A stretch of DNA of 64,000 nucleotides from Oegoconia quadripuncta (taxonomy: Eukaryota > Arthropoda > Insecta > Lepidoptera > Autostichidae): NCBI GenBank assembly GCA_949316235.1, contig OX438743.1, forward strand, positions 39,711,242-39,775,241, written 5' to 3'. Of this stretch, positions 41,601 through 43,322 are shown piece by piece. Within the stretch, counting starts at the first letter, position 1, and each line of letters begins with the position of its first letter. The translations under genes were made by a program, and so were the position numbers. The notes beneath the pieces were generated by a model. The model was not told where the DNA came from, did no database searches, and worked only from the letters and a program-made list of their open reading frames with translations.

Positions 41601-42991
41601 CAAACACACAAACGTTCCGAAATTATATCCTATATTTATTAGTATTTTGATATAATGGTCTCGATTCGGATGTTTTTTTTTATGCACAACGGGTTTGTAC
41701 TTGACCTCAATCACACCTGATGTTAAGTGAAGATGAGGTCGAAGGTGGAATCGTACTGACCCGGAAACCCCAACACATTTGGGGGACTGGCTATCTTATC
41801 TCTGACACCCGGAATACAACAATGCTATTAACATTGCTGCTTGGCGGCAGATTTAGATAAGATGGTGGTATCTAGCCAGGCGGACATTTTAAAATGCCCT
41901 ACCACCAATCAAACCGAGTACTTAAACATATACCCCGCTGGGGATCGAACCCGCGACCTCCGAATCGTAAACCCAATGTTTACATTGAGCCACGGAGGCG
42001 ATAAGGCGATATTTATTATTATTTTGTCAAGTTTTAGAATTGTTTCGCCTGTTTAAGATAATTAGCCAGTCCCCCAAATAAATTGGGGCTTCTGGTTGAG
42101 ATCAAGTACGAACCCGTCGTGCATAAATTTTCTGCCCAATCTAATAAACACTATGTATCTCTAAGGTTTGATGGTAGAAAACTCTATCGGAGTTAAGCTC
42201 GCCTTTGTACATTTTATATACAATGCATATTTCTGTAACGATTTTGTGTACAATAAAGATATTAAGATATTAAGATAATGAATTAGGTCAAACTGTGATG
42301 AAAAGATGATTGCTGATTTTCAGTCCACTCAGTTTCAGTTTTACTCCGAAAGTAACGGATCATCATCATCAGCCCGTAAAGGCCTTCCCTCGTATATGAG
42401 GGAGTATGGGCCATAGTCCACCACGCTGGCCCAATGCGGGTTTGAGACTTCACATGCCTTTGATTTTTTACTTCTCAGGCCTGCAGGTTTCCTCACTATG
42501 TTTTCCTTCACCGTTTAAGAGCAGTCGGAAAAATGCACATAAGTAATTAAATCAAATTTAAAAAGTCATTGGTACATAGCCTGCCTGGGAATCCGAACCT
42601 TCCAAATTGGGAGACTGTGTCTTAACCGCTGAGCCACAGACGCTCGACGAGCGACGATTGTACGATAACTAACGGATAATCCCAAATAATTTCTTAAGTG
42701 TACCTGACACCGGTATTATATTATTACTATATCCGTACCCAGATGCGAAATTTCGTATCCACAACATCCCTGATCTCCAGTGAGCAGTGTTCACTAATTA
42801 TTTTATTACTTCTTCTAGCCATTAAAGTCAAGGAGGGCGACAAAGTGGAGAAAGGCCAGCCGATCGCAGTCCTGTCTGCGATGAAGATGGAGATGATAGT
42901 CCAAGCGCCCAAGGCAGGCGTCGTGAAGTCCGTACTTATCACGAACGGCCAGAAACTGGAGGGAGACGATCTGATCTGCACTATAGAATAA
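1886..42991 (+). CDS. PC: Pyruvate carboxylase, mitochondrial (whole gene, 24 coding exons)
   Basis: Biotin- and ATP-dependent enzyme of the mitochondrial matrix that carboxylates pyruvate to oxaloacetate, feeding the TCA cycle, gluconeogenesis and lipogenesis; the active form is a tetramer. Coding exons: 1886-1975, 4874-5022, 9447-9587, 10461-10576, 11317-11411, 12084-12252, 13540-13646, 15889-16013, 16547-16756, 18446-18536, 20025-20160, 21253-21435, 28904-28954, 31517-31766, 32193-32340, 32612-32871, 35778-35992, 36571-36781, 37750-37956, 38666-38774, 39530-39655, 40047-40208, 41342-41417, 42819-42991. Every junction has AG/GT and compatible phase; the sum is 3600 nt (1199 residues, 1182 without exon 13; vertebrate PC is about 1178). 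Visible landmarks are [61 protein letters not shown] and SAMKMEM with biotinyl lysine 1165, 34 residues from the end as in the human protein. It is clearly distinct from propionyl- or acetyl-CoA carboxylase because it carries the HMGL-like carboxyltransferase. Confidence 0.97.
2300..2474 (-). repeat. tRNA-derived SINE family 3, truncated
   Basis: Shares atttcggacacttacaccaa and aagcaaagcttgt with copies at 49018-49385 and 56036-56260. This copy breaks off at the Pol III B-box end (gcgggattc). It contains a ctttctttctttctt run not seen in the others. Confidence 0.7.
2600..2721 (+). repeat. tRNA-derived SINE family 1, 3' half
   Basis: Contains cagagataagatag, gatggggtttccgggtcag and the terminal acccgttgtggataaaaa that mark the 3' end of SINE family 1 throughout the window. 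It is 5'-truncated, as is usual for retroposed copies. The open frame at 2707-2913 begins in its A-rich tail and is not a gene. Confidence 0.8.
3002..3182. mobile_element. Inverted-repeat MITE, family A, copy 1
   Basis: Ends are roughly inverted copies of each other (agtgtgagttttg... against ...ctcccacttcgcaca), with ccgcgttcacgtttacgtg inside the left arm and gcgtaaacgcgaacgcgatgg inside the right arm. A second copy lies at 55486-55677. The frame at 2958-3263 on the minus strand runs through it and is not a gene. From 3263 to 4187 I see no gene. Confidence 0.65.
4187..4300 (-). repeat. RTE-like LINE 3' fragment
   Basis: On the minus strand this resembles the LINE tail at 59740-60120 (DRSKW...S then a G-rich turn and stop). 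It is short and diverged. Confidence 0.4.
4350..4633 (+). repeat. tRNA-derived SINE family 1
   Basis: Near full-length copy with a Pol III B box (gggttcgatcccc) close to its 5' end, the family body (gtactcggtttggttggtgg, then gatggggtttccgggtcag) and a tail gtgcataaaaaa. The B box and A-rich tail support a tRNA origin. Confidence 0.85.
4874..5022 (+). CDS. PC: PC exon 2: start of biotin carboxylase domain
   Basis: Residues 31-80. Carries [16 protein letters not shown], the N-terminal strand-loop-helix of biotin carboxylases, then SVAIYSEQD. The acceptor is gtcgtttcag and the donor AG|gtgagg; the split Arg codon is completed by exon 3. A decayed copy of its 3' end follows at 5125-5200. Confidence 0.95.
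5125..5200 (+). pseudogene. Degenerate tandem copy of the PC exon 2 3' end
   Basis: The stretch tagcgagcaggaaaggctgc, then gatgttcag, repeats the last part of exon 2 about 100 bp downstream, and the following intron bases (ggtgaagtagaacgagg) also parallel the real intron start. The copied donor reads cagttaat, so the GT signal is lost, and the frame contains stops. It is a ghost exon boundary and not expected to be spliced. Confidence 0.75.
5623..5950 (-). pseudogene. Jockey-like non-LTR retrotransposon, ORF2 C-terminus
   Basis: Minus-strand frame includes [31 protein letters not shown] and [10 protein letters not shown], the typical end of a lepidopteran jockey-type reverse transcriptase, followed by a poly(T) run (5623-5641) that is the A tail of the inverted element. 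It is 5'-truncated. A matching 3' end lies in plus orientation at 49044-49187. Confidence 0.75.
6001..6160 (-). repeat. Helitron-like or MITE fragment
   Basis: The wording ggcccgtggcttcgtaccgcg, gggaactactcactttattg and tccaaatccggtcatcc resembles the repeat at 54296-54470, which ends in a common lepidopteran arrangement (caaactttcgcatttataatatta). The type is not certain. Confidence 0.4.
6254..6543 (-). repeat. tRNA-derived SINE family 1
   Basis: Inverted near full-length copy running from a T/A-rich end (acgtgttagcacttggcctc) to ttgagccacggaggcggtta, the inverted Pol III A-box end. The B-box region is damaged (catgtatccctccg). Confidence 0.8.
6575..7170 (-). pseudogene. Non-LTR retrotransposon 3' end (copy 2)
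   Basis: Poly(T) at 6579-6592 is the inverted A tail. On the minus strand the sequence reads through fragments such as [19 protein letters not shown] and [14 protein letters not shown], resembling the C-terminal tail of jockey/CR1 reverse transcriptases, interrupted by stops and by a 48-bp palindrome (6986-7033). A mariner derivative begins right behind it at 7180. From 6608 to 6820 it parallels 309-490. Confidence 0.6.
6986..7033. repeat. 48-bp perfect palindrome
   Basis: Two perfect 22-bp arms (left arm starts tacgtaatttggcat) around a 4-base loop, acca. It interrupts a LINE fragment. Confidence 0.95.
7180..7983 (+). mobile_element. Mariner-like element, internally deleted (804 bp)
   Basis: Flanked by TA and bounded by tacagggcgtcccaaag and its inverse. 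Its inverted repeats match those of the full element at 32891-35014. The inside jumps from gattgagtcaaa straight to caaaaagcgatacgagaac, a deletion of 1320 bp relative to the full copy that removes all but the C-terminal codons of the transposase. It is a non-autonomous derivative in PC intron 2 that could only be moved by a transposase supplied in trans. Confidence 0.9.
8290..8480. repeat. Dispersed repeat (ggaggaggtttcgaa family)
   Basis: Shares ggaggaggtttcgaattga, gaactgattttgatgatta and a following T run with 49840-50030. This wording is common in moth intergenic DNA; I cannot place it in a class. Confidence 0.5.
8615..8645. repeat. (TG)n microsatellite
   Basis: About 15 uninterrupted TG dinucleotides. 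The overlapping open frames on both strands are products of this simple repeat. Confidence 0.95.
8683..9290 (+). repeat. RTE-like LINE 3' region, two tandem fragments
   Basis: The words ctactggacaaaggcctccc and cgcatccagcggattcccgcg match 57650-57720. A second fragment (9025-9180) repeats cgccactcgagaacct, ggcaatgtgccc and cggtcaccttggttctcctg from the first, so the unit is duplicated. The first ends with a gatgatgac run. No intact frame remains. Confidence 0.6.
9447..9587 (+). CDS. PC: PC exon 3: biotin carboxylase N-terminal subdomain
   Basis: Residues 80-127, with [30 protein letters not shown] and LLSER. HPGYG.LSE is a hallmark of the biotin carboxylase fold. Acceptor ttttaacag; donor AG|gtgagt, phase 2, completed by exon 4. 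Confidence 0.96.
9747..9872 (-). repeat. tRNA-derived SINE family 1, 3' half
   Basis: Inverted copy: tttttttatgcactacggg, ctcaatcacacctgatg, then ggaaaccccatcttatttgg. The 5' part is missing. Confidence 0.8.
10240..10400 (-). pseudogene. R1-like retrotransposon reverse transcriptase fragment
   Basis: Minus strand reads [18 protein letters not shown] then [19 protein letters not shown], which matches the R1-clade reverse-transcriptase region after the YADD box (LGL.VA..KTEA..F). It is GC-rich compared with its surroundings and ends about 60 bp before the PC exon 4 acceptor. Confidence 0.7.
10461..10576 (+). CDS. PC: PC exon 4: biotin carboxylase domain
   Basis: Residues 127-166, including [18 protein letters not shown] and [14 protein letters not shown], at the join to the ATP-grasp subdomain; GP(S)...MGDK is conserved in the family. 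Acceptor ttcattttag; donor GCC A|gtaagt, phase 1. Confidence 0.96.
10705..10761. repeat. 57-bp near-perfect palindrome
   Basis: 26-bp arms (left starts acgtcaaccttctgg) around the 5-base loop tattg, with a single mismatch (G opposite T). No known element ends were found around it. Confidence 0.95.
11040..11245 (-). repeat. Dispersed repeat, family Q (copy 1)
   Basis: Shares acggcgatggactcgcc, ctgtcacgtgagaatttct and gtttgggatatctctgacca with 62560-62720; inverted relatives lie at 38441-38565 and 46583-46810. No coding content is supported. Confidence 0.6.
11317..11411 (+). CDS. PC: PC exon 5: ATP-grasp subdomain
   Basis: Residues 166-197, with [13 protein letters not shown] and HGLPVIFK, whose lysine begins the ATP-binding segment continued in exon 6. 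Acceptor cccacag; donor AAG|gtaaaa, phase 0. Confidence 0.95.
11480..11734 (+). repeat. tRNA-derived SINE family 2
   Basis: Head tttggtgtagtggttagaaa with A-box-like sequence and B box gggttcgaatcccg, then a body with caaccatctagtatccata and tagatggcgctgtgtg. It ends in the TTATT-type microsatellite at 11729-11912. Confidence 0.85.
11729..11912. repeat. (ATT/ATTT)n microsatellite, SINE tail
   Basis: About 180 bp of TTA/TTTA repeats, likely grown from the A/T-rich tail of the preceding SINE. The three overlapping open frames rich in Tyr, Leu and Ile are artefacts of this repeat. Confidence 0.95.
12084..12252 (+). CDS. PC: PC exon 6: ATP-binding glycine loop
   Basis: Residues 198-254. Encodes [13 protein letters not shown], the flexible glycine-rich ATP lid, then [16 protein letters not shown] and [13 protein letters not shown](V/I)Q contributes to nucleotide binding in the family. 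Acceptor gacttttcag; donor G|gtatgc, phase 1. Confidence 0.97.
12280..12550 (+). repeat. tRNA-derived SINE family 2
   Basis: Begins 28 bp after PC exon 6. B box cgggttcgaatcctg, body as in other family 2 copies, tail aaaaaaataaaaataaag. Confidence 0.85.
12565..12790 (+). repeat. 5S-rRNA-derived SINE
   Basis: The stretch aaagttaaactaagtctggt followed by cttggatgggtgaccact matches the 3' half of 5S rRNA (internal control region and GGATGGGTGACC) with changes. It is followed by ttccgtggttcggagggca, cggtcccggttgtt and a gatgatgatgat tail. It is a retroposed element, not a functional 5S gene. Confidence 0.75.
12950..13265 (+). pseudogene. Jockey/CR1-like LINE 3' end
   Basis: Starts aataaacttgctgttcatg like 14047-14070, with scattered codons of an ORF2 C-terminus broken by stops, then the 3' UTR words ttcttagcttctcgttc and catgacg-like tail ending acttttttgactt. 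The frame at 13340-13546 (minus) is not supported as a gene. Confidence 0.55.
13540..13646 (+). CDS. PC: PC exon 7: biotin carboxylase active-site strand
   Basis: Residues 254-289. Encodes [18 protein letters not shown] and VVEIAPAP, the most conserved biotin carboxylase signature (ERDCS.QRR.QK..E.AP). Acceptor tcgtttacag; donor GAA|gtaagt, phase 0. Confidence 0.97.
13900..14400 (+). pseudogene. Jockey/CR1-like LINE, ORF2 C-terminus and 3' UTR
   Basis: A frame at 13905-14126 contains [20 protein letters not shown], then [20 protein letters not shown] and SFKGQC, the recognisable end of a moth reverse transcriptase (ILTL.SLYI.E...NTR.K). It is followed by the family 3' UTR up to about 14400. 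The stretch 14400-15780 holds no gene I can support; a minus-strand frame (15382-15741) is rich in Arg/Pro and of unknown, probably retrotransposon, origin. Confidence 0.7.
15801..15858. repeat. Interstitial CCCTAA tandem array
   Basis: About eight units of ccctaa and near variants, ending 30 bp before the PC exon 8 acceptor. This is the vertebrate-type telomere unit; insects normally use TTAGG. Confidence 0.9.
15889..16013 (+). CDS. PC: PC exon 8: biotin carboxylase, metal-binding region
   Basis: Residues 290-331, with [18 protein letters not shown] and YFIEVNAR. The Glu of GTVEF and of FIEVNAR bind the Mg-ATP metals in the family. Acceptor aattttag; donor CG|gtttgt is weaker than the others. 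Confidence 0.95.
16151..16312. mobile_element. Nested-hairpin MITE
   Basis: Outer arms of about 42 bp (aacgtttctataacgacaaa against the inverse) enclose a smaller inverted pair, cagctgagtggttgtcaa / ttgacatccaaccagctg. No open frame. Target duplication not resolved. Confidence 0.8.
16390..16515. mobile_element. MITE family B, partial copy
   Basis: Shares ttcctatcatgcgaa, tttaatgatgtaattatgt and gcgaccgtcaaatgacacaa with the full copy at 63478-63862. It ends within about 30 bp of the exon 9 acceptor. Confidence 0.7.
16547..16756 (+). CDS. PC: PC exon 9: biotin carboxylase catalytic region
   Basis: Residues 331-401. Encodes [29 protein letters not shown] and [12 protein letters not shown]. 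The Arg of NARLQVEHT is the conserved catalytic arginine. Acceptor actcctttag; donor AG|gtgagt. Confidence 0.97.
17566..17878 (+). pseudogene. Decayed, internally deleted recombinase-like ORF
   Basis: From an ATG at 17566 the frame reads [17 protein letters not shown] and stops after ENLLLK. One base shift later a frame [16 protein letters not shown] continues to a stop at 17878, ending [16 protein letters not shown], with aataaa at about 17896. The N-terminal pattern (TVLENLL..KSK.KY) and Asn-rich C-terminus recall tyrosine-recombinase (Crypton-like) elements of insects, with the catalytic middle missing. This is inference from memory; no domain is intact. Confidence 0.35.
18171..18192. repeat. 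(TA)n microsatellite
   Basis: Eleven TA dinucleotides. Confidence 0.95.
18446..18536 (+). CDS. PC: PC exon 10: biotin carboxylase C-terminal subdomain
   Basis: Residues 401-431: [18 protein letters not shown] then [17 protein letters not shown] closes the biotin carboxylase active-site cleft. Acceptor tttcgtag; donor AAA|gtaagt, phase 0. The following 1.5-kb intron holds old repeats (18600-19760) with no supported gene. Confidence 0.96.
20025..20160 (+). CDS. PC: PC exon 11: end of biotin carboxylase domain
   Basis: Residues 432-477: [19 protein letters not shown] then [15 protein letters not shown]. The AL.E..I.GV.TN..FL pattern is universal in biotin carboxylases. Acceptor tgaatgcag; donor G|gtatgt, phase 1. 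Confidence 0.96.
20226..20380. mobile_element. Fold-back MITE
   Basis: About 50-bp arms, left beginning acaatggtgtcgattcgg and right its inverse, around a 50-bp centre. It begins 66 bp after exon 11. Confidence 0.85.
20398..20520 (+). repeat. SINE family 1 fragment with an inserted palindrome
   Basis: Resembles the B-box region of family 1 but carries attcccagcgtggtac, then its inverse after seven bases (20432-20470). Other copies lack the second arm. Confidence 0.65.
20693..20957 (-). repeat. tRNA-derived SINE family 2
   Basis: Inverted full-length copy: atctttgcacatacacac to accactacaccaaacaggtc, with inverted B box gggattcgaacccg. Confidence 0.85.
21253..21435 (+). CDS. PC: PC exon 12: biotin carboxylase/carboxyltransferase linker
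   Basis: Residues 477-538: [14 protein letters not shown], then [19 protein letters not shown] and a Pro-rich tail YIPPVPLG. The linker is variable in the family. Acceptor atattccag; donor G|gtgagt, phase 1, compatible with both exon 13 and exon 14. Confidence 0.95.
21653..23235 (-). mobile_element. PIF/Harbinger-like element, degenerate
   Basis: Bounded by gggggcctacaa and its inverse, with sub-terminal aaagtaatattact and aaattcgtacc at both ends. It carries a short minus-strand frame with a Harbinger-like N-terminus. No clear three-base target duplication is visible. The frame at 21814-22044 is inside it and not a gene. Confidence 0.6.
22675..22845 (-). pseudogene. Truncated Harbinger-like transposase N-terminus
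   Basis: A 56-residue frame starts [18 protein letters not shown] and runs [20 protein letters not shown] then FVRRV before stopping soon after. The acidic start followed by an Arg-rich stretch and NPF(D)...EF..R resembles HARBI1-type transposases. The DDE catalytic part is absent from the element. Confidence 0.5.
23238..23685 (+). pseudogene. hAT-type transposase fragment
   Basis: The frame 23299-23499 reads [20 protein letters not shown], then ERLSNLSIM, the hAT C-terminal dimerisation motif (SERSFS.L..IK..LR...). The right end, inverted, reads cagggccgtcttag, a typical hAT terminus; the left edge abuts the Harbinger element. Confidence 0.7.
23805..24245 (-). pseudogene. Jockey/CR1-like LINE, ORF2 C-terminus and tail
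   Basis: Minus strand reads [18 protein letters not shown], then [20 protein letters not shown], the end of a reverse transcriptase, followed by the family 3' UTR and the (gactt)-type tail at 23805-23825. From 24245 to 24820 I see no gene. Confidence 0.75.
24823..25006. mobile_element. MITE with TTAA flanks
   Basis: 36-bp inverted arms beginning gagggtttattc, flanked by TTAA on both sides (24823-24826 and 25003-25006). TTAA is the piggyBac-type target, but the arms are long enough that a TAA target (Harbinger) is also possible. Confidence 0.75.
25430..25560 (-). repeat. LINE 3' UTR fragment
   Basis: Inverted relative of 640-740, with aaaacgtcatgacatacaat and gagcaagaaactcagg. Confidence 0.6.
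26201..26324. mobile_element. MITE family C, complete copy
   Basis: Ends tagcatgaca and its exact inverse. The body contains gtcgcgcgcgac and atatttcgtccaaacgaatg. Relatives: 37965-38075, 55855-55982, 60320-60447. The remaining stretch to 28350 is AT-rich intron with no gene that I can support. Confidence 0.85.
28360..28680 (-). pseudogene. Jockey/CR1-like LINE, ORF2 C-terminus
   Basis: Minus strand reads [19 protein letters not shown] and [16 protein letters not shown] before a stop, followed by a 3' UTR. It lies 220 bp upstream of the small PC exon 13. Confidence 0.75.
28904..28954 (+). CDS. PC: PC exon 13: 51-nt symmetric linker exon, probably alternative
   Basis: Residues 538-555: [16 protein letters not shown] with split codons at both ends. 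The acceptor is ccatgtttttcag and the donor ACA G|gtgagc, both good. Phase 1 on both sides joins exon 12 to exon 14 whether it is used or skipped; skipping gives PVPLA-VEPPKG, closer in length to the vertebrate linker. It is charged and sits between the biotin carboxylase and carboxyltransferase domains. It is flanked by introns of 7.5 and 2.6 kb. The exon call rests on splice signals, open frame and phase, not on homology. Confidence 0.65.
28955..31516 (+). other. Intron 13, no gene seen
   Basis: AT-rich intron. A weak fragment near 30840-30935 (aaggg-ccataatttaccatg) resembles the SINE at 42358-42645. Frames at 29172-29417 and 29872-30066 have no support. Confidence 0.6.
31517..31766 (+). 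CDS. PC: PC exon 14: start of carboxyltransferase domain
   Basis: Residues 555-638. Encodes [20 protein letters not shown] then THDLL and [12 protein letters not shown]. The Asp of [10 protein letters not shown] is a ligand of the active-site metal and the Gln/Arg bind pyruvate in the family. Acceptor tcccacag; donor AG|gtaatt. Confidence 0.97.
31985..32075 (+). pseudogene. Possible degenerate copy of the PC exon 15 acceptor side
   Basis: The stretch ctagttgattatgatggg, then cagctcctaatagcct, repeats the intron just before exon 15 (gttagttgataatgaag, caactcctaataacc). The following acccacg...gagagcct resembles the first codons of exon 15. The acceptor reads gtag and no polypyrimidine tract remains. 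Confidence 0.45.
32193..32340 (+). CDS. PC: PC exon 15: carboxyltransferase barrel
   Basis: Residues 638-687: [34 protein letters not shown] and [18 protein letters not shown] is a TIM-barrel strand conserved in HMGL-like carboxyltransferases. Acceptor actttgcag; donor GCC|gtgagt, phase 0. Confidence 0.97.
32612..32871 (+). CDS. PC: PC exon 16: carboxyltransferase barrel with catalytic Lys
   Basis: Residues 688-774: [28 protein letters not shown] and [14 protein letters not shown]. The Lys of IKDMAG is carbamylated and binds the metal in the family. Acceptor tatcttag; donor AA|gtgagt. A mariner element starts 19 bp after the exon end. Confidence 0.97.
32891..35014 (+). mobile_element. Mariner-like element, complete (2124 bp)
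   Basis: TA duplication at 32889-32890 and 35015-35016; 270-bp inverted repeats (32891-33160 and 34745-35014) that are almost identical; an intact transposase between them. Together these suggest a recent arrival. The inverted repeats contain ggttcgattcc, a perfect Pol III B-box word. A frame of about 70 codons in the inverted repeat (32832-33074 and its mirror) is shared with the 7180 copy and carries no known domain. Confidence 0.95.
33605..34666 (+). CDS. Mariner-type transposase, intact (353 aa)
   Basis: Cut-and-paste transposase that would bind the 270-bp inverted repeats and insert at TA. N-terminal helix-turn-helix region at about residues 8-50 ([16 protein letters not shown], then [11 protein letters not shown]) is of the DUF4817 type, a second at about 85-112. 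The catalytic triad is D156 (WTDESNF), D246 (FQQDGAPAH) and D287 ([10 protein letters not shown]), with 40 residues between the second and third, so DD40D rather than classical DD34D. There is no frameshift or stop and the length is normal. The start was taken as the first ATG of the frame, gcgaacATGg. It is likely functional, but no expression evidence is visible. Confidence 0.9.
   Translation: MAYQVSFDLMEAYFLNDKDISRSLRWYGVKYPDRQIPSRKVLKRLVNNLKTLGRFDKRPREPQQENHTINDEELGILIYFSAFPKASVREGEHEIGVSKSKIHRVLKKHGFKSYVEGRLVQKLLPGDTERRKNFCLDIQARLLEDPNFLDNIIWTDESNFSNNGMYNRNNNRIWSKENPLRVTETNNQVRFSLNCWCGLLKNRVFLIHFYQGTLNTEKYLGILKILRDKIRNHSAAEQENLIFQQDGAPAHNSRRAADFLNECFPTWIGTNGPIRWPARSPDLTPLDFFFWGYVKDMLYKKRYENVGELQTELCHITSSVHHKMIRKSTGSGLIKRLAICVRQEGSHFEHLIN
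35778..35992 (+). CDS. PC: PC exon 17: carboxyltransferase metal-binding His pair
   Basis: Residues 774-846: [38 protein letters not shown] and [16 protein letters not shown]. The two His of HVHTHD bind the metal and the Thr/Ser region lies near the biotin site. Acceptor tattccag; donor ACC A|gtgagt. Two decayed copies of its 3' half follow. Confidence 0.97.
36013..36165 (+). pseudogene. Degenerate copy 1 of the PC exon 17 3' half
   Basis: Runs parallel to exon 17 over about 150 bp: gcggaag..ggag, gccgtggatt, gggaggaccatccaacc, actttagtggcat, then accgctt and a donor-like tcagtgagttc. Frame broken by stops. Confidence 0.75.
36188..36290 (+). pseudogene. Degenerate copy 2 of the PC exon 17 3' end
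   Basis: Repeats gcctgaaagcgg, acactttagtggcatcc and aagaacacttgacctca, parallel to copy 1 and to the exon end. The donor is replaced by caaaaaaag. Confidence 0.6.
36571..36781 (+). CDS. PC: PC exon 18: carboxyltransferase, biotin pocket
   Basis: Residues 846-916: [37 protein letters not shown] and [26 protein letters not shown] contains the Thr-Asn that accepts the carboxyl-biotin in the family. Acceptor ttccacag; donor AG|gtaaat. Confidence 0.97.
36814..37109 (-). repeat. tRNA-derived SINE family 1
   Basis: Inverted near full-length copy: acaacgggttagcacttgc to gagcgacggaggcggtta. It begins 33 bp after exon 18. A damaged B box is present near 37040. Confidence 0.85.
37240..37483 (-). repeat. 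tRNA-derived SINE family 2
   Basis: Inverted copy: cagcgccatctagttccac to accaaacaggtcgtct, with inverted B box gggattcgaacccg. Confidence 0.85.
37750..37956 (+). CDS. PC: PC exon 19: end of carboxyltransferase domain
   Basis: Residues 916-985: [28 protein letters not shown] and [29 protein letters not shown] is diagnostic for this carboxyltransferase family. Acceptor acccacag; donor AG|gtatgt. A MITE fragment starts 9 bp past the donor. Confidence 0.97.
37965..38075. mobile_element. MITE family C, truncated copy at a splice donor
   Basis: Contains gcgtttatgtcgcgtgag, gctcattcgcttggacgaa and gtcgcgcgcgaca, as at 55855-55982, but lacks the outer tagcatgaca end. Its left edge lies within ten bases of the exon 19 donor. 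Confidence 0.8.
38441..38565 (+). repeat. Dispersed repeat, family Q (copy 2)
   Basis: Contains gtgacagggggtgaga, catcgccgtt and ggaaagtcccttagtc, matching the inverse of 62480-62600. Confidence 0.6.
38666..38774 (+). CDS. PC: PC exon 20: allosteric-domain hinge
   Basis: Residues 985-1021: [17 protein letters not shown] then [14 protein letters not shown], a charged helical segment. Acceptor tattcag; donor AAT|gtaact, a weaker site, phase 0. Confidence 0.93.
39093..39381 (+). repeat. tRNA-derived SINE family 1
   Basis: B box caggttcgatccccag, full body and tail gtgcataaaaaaa; followed at 39395-39475 by an RTE 3' scrap (gggggagccctatgttcagc). Confidence 0.85.
39530..39655 (+). CDS. PC: PC exon 21: allosteric/tetramerisation region
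   Basis: Residues 1022-1063: [19 protein letters not shown] and [24 protein letters not shown] and FL.GP are family-typical. Acceptor taattccag; donor ACG|gtaagg, phase 0. Confidence 0.95.
40047..40208 (+). CDS. PC: PC exon 22: allosteric/tetramerisation region
   Basis: Residues 1064-1117: [19 protein letters not shown], then [20 protein letters not shown] and VFIRD. EVE.E.GKTL...FFELNGQ.R is universal in PC. Acceptor atttctcag; donor AAG|gtaagc. Several decayed copies of its second half follow. Confidence 0.97.
40239..40330 (+). pseudogene. Degenerate copy A of the PC exon 22 3' half
   Basis: Repeats atgacggcggca, ctgaatgggcaactgcagtc, atacgggacgaga and a donor taaagtaagc in the same order as exon 22. 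A base shift and an in-frame stop (TTCCTGA) make it non-coding. Confidence 0.9.
40363..40430 (+). pseudogene. Degenerate copy B of the PC exon 22 3' half
   Basis: gttcctgaaattgaacggg, cagctacgg, then ggcaaggtaagcgtg: the donor and first intron bases are identical to the real ones, though the exon part has lost the tccgtc block. Confidence 0.9.
40449..40789 (+). pseudogene. Degenerate copy C of the PC exon 22 3' half, split by a SINE
   Basis: Starts atgacggcaccat (40449), resumes after the SINE at 40721 with gttcctggagctgaatagg and ends agcaaggta. The donor is cut at its TA by a MITE at 40790. Confidence 0.85.
40465..40720 (+). repeat. tRNA-derived SINE family 1, recent insertion
   Basis: Near-complete copy with A-box end ccgcctccgtggctcaatg, B box gggttcgatcccc and tail atgaaaaaaa. 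ACCAT on both sides (40457-40461 and 40721-40725) looks like the target duplication. Confidence 0.85.
40790..41017. mobile_element. TA-flanked MITE with 42-bp inverted repeats
   Basis: Begins cagttctcgaggcgtaag and ends in the inverse; the arms reach tttgtgtgagtg on each side. TA on both flanks fits a Tc1/mariner-type target. The inside is GC-rich (gcgcggcagggaagcgacg...) unlike the surroundings. Confidence 0.9.
41046..41135 (+). pseudogene. Degenerate copy D of the PC exon 22 3' half
   Basis: atgacggcggct, gcaaatgcagtccgtgttcg, gaacacaagcaaggtgagca: start block, Q-L-R-S-V block and donor all recognisable. Stops in every frame. Confidence 0.85.
41342..41417 (+). CDS. PC: PC exon 23: entry to the biotin carrier domain
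   Basis: Residues 1118-1143: [20 protein letters not shown] then PGTVLG. GAPMPG is the first turn of the biotinyl domain. Acceptor gatttccag; donor G|gtgagt, phase 1. Confidence 0.97.
41673..42002 (-). repeat. tRNA-derived SINE family 1
   Basis: Inverted full-length copy: tttttatgcacaacggg to ttgagccacggaggcg, with inverted B box ggggatcgaacccg. A plus-strand tail fragment of the same family follows at 42052-42127. Confidence 0.85.
42358..42645 (-). repeat. SINE-like repeat, family 4
   Basis: atcatcatcagcccgtaaag, gagtatgggccatagtccac, cacgctggcccaatgcgg, then gtttcctcactatgttttcc and gaatccgaacc...gctgagccac. The last part resembles an inverted tRNA head. Confidence 0.65.
42819..42991 (+). 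CDS. PC: PC exon 24: biotin carrier domain and stop
   Basis: Residues 1143-1199: [20 protein letters not shown] then [12 protein letters not shown] and [11 protein letters not shown], stop TAA. The biotinylated lysine is K1165 (codon 42884-42886). Acceptor tcttctag. Confidence 0.98.
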
Positions 42992-43316
42992 GCCAAGTGT
43001 ACAAACTCGAATTGGCTTTCATGGTGATTTACCATAGACAAATTGTACGATAATATTCGTATTTGGTATGAATTTGAAAAATATTTTTGAGGGTAGGTAA
43101 GCGTCGAGAAGTCGACGTTTTATCCTAATTGCCTCGCTTCGAATTTGTGACATAATTGGAACTCTAAATGCCATTTAATTTCTCGACTTGGGTGCCTCAT
43201 TCTCTTTATTAGTTACCTATAAATTAATGCTGTACGTGAGGCCACATTCTGGTCCTCAAGAATTTGATATTTTTGCCATCGAAGAAGAAGTTACCTATTT
43301 AAACGAATATAATTTT

Positions 43317-43322
43317 AATAAA
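43317..43322 (+). terminator. Likely PC poly(A) signal
   Basis: AATAAA, 326 bp after the PC stop codon; the first canonical signal downstream. From here to 44800 I see no gene. Confidence 0.6.
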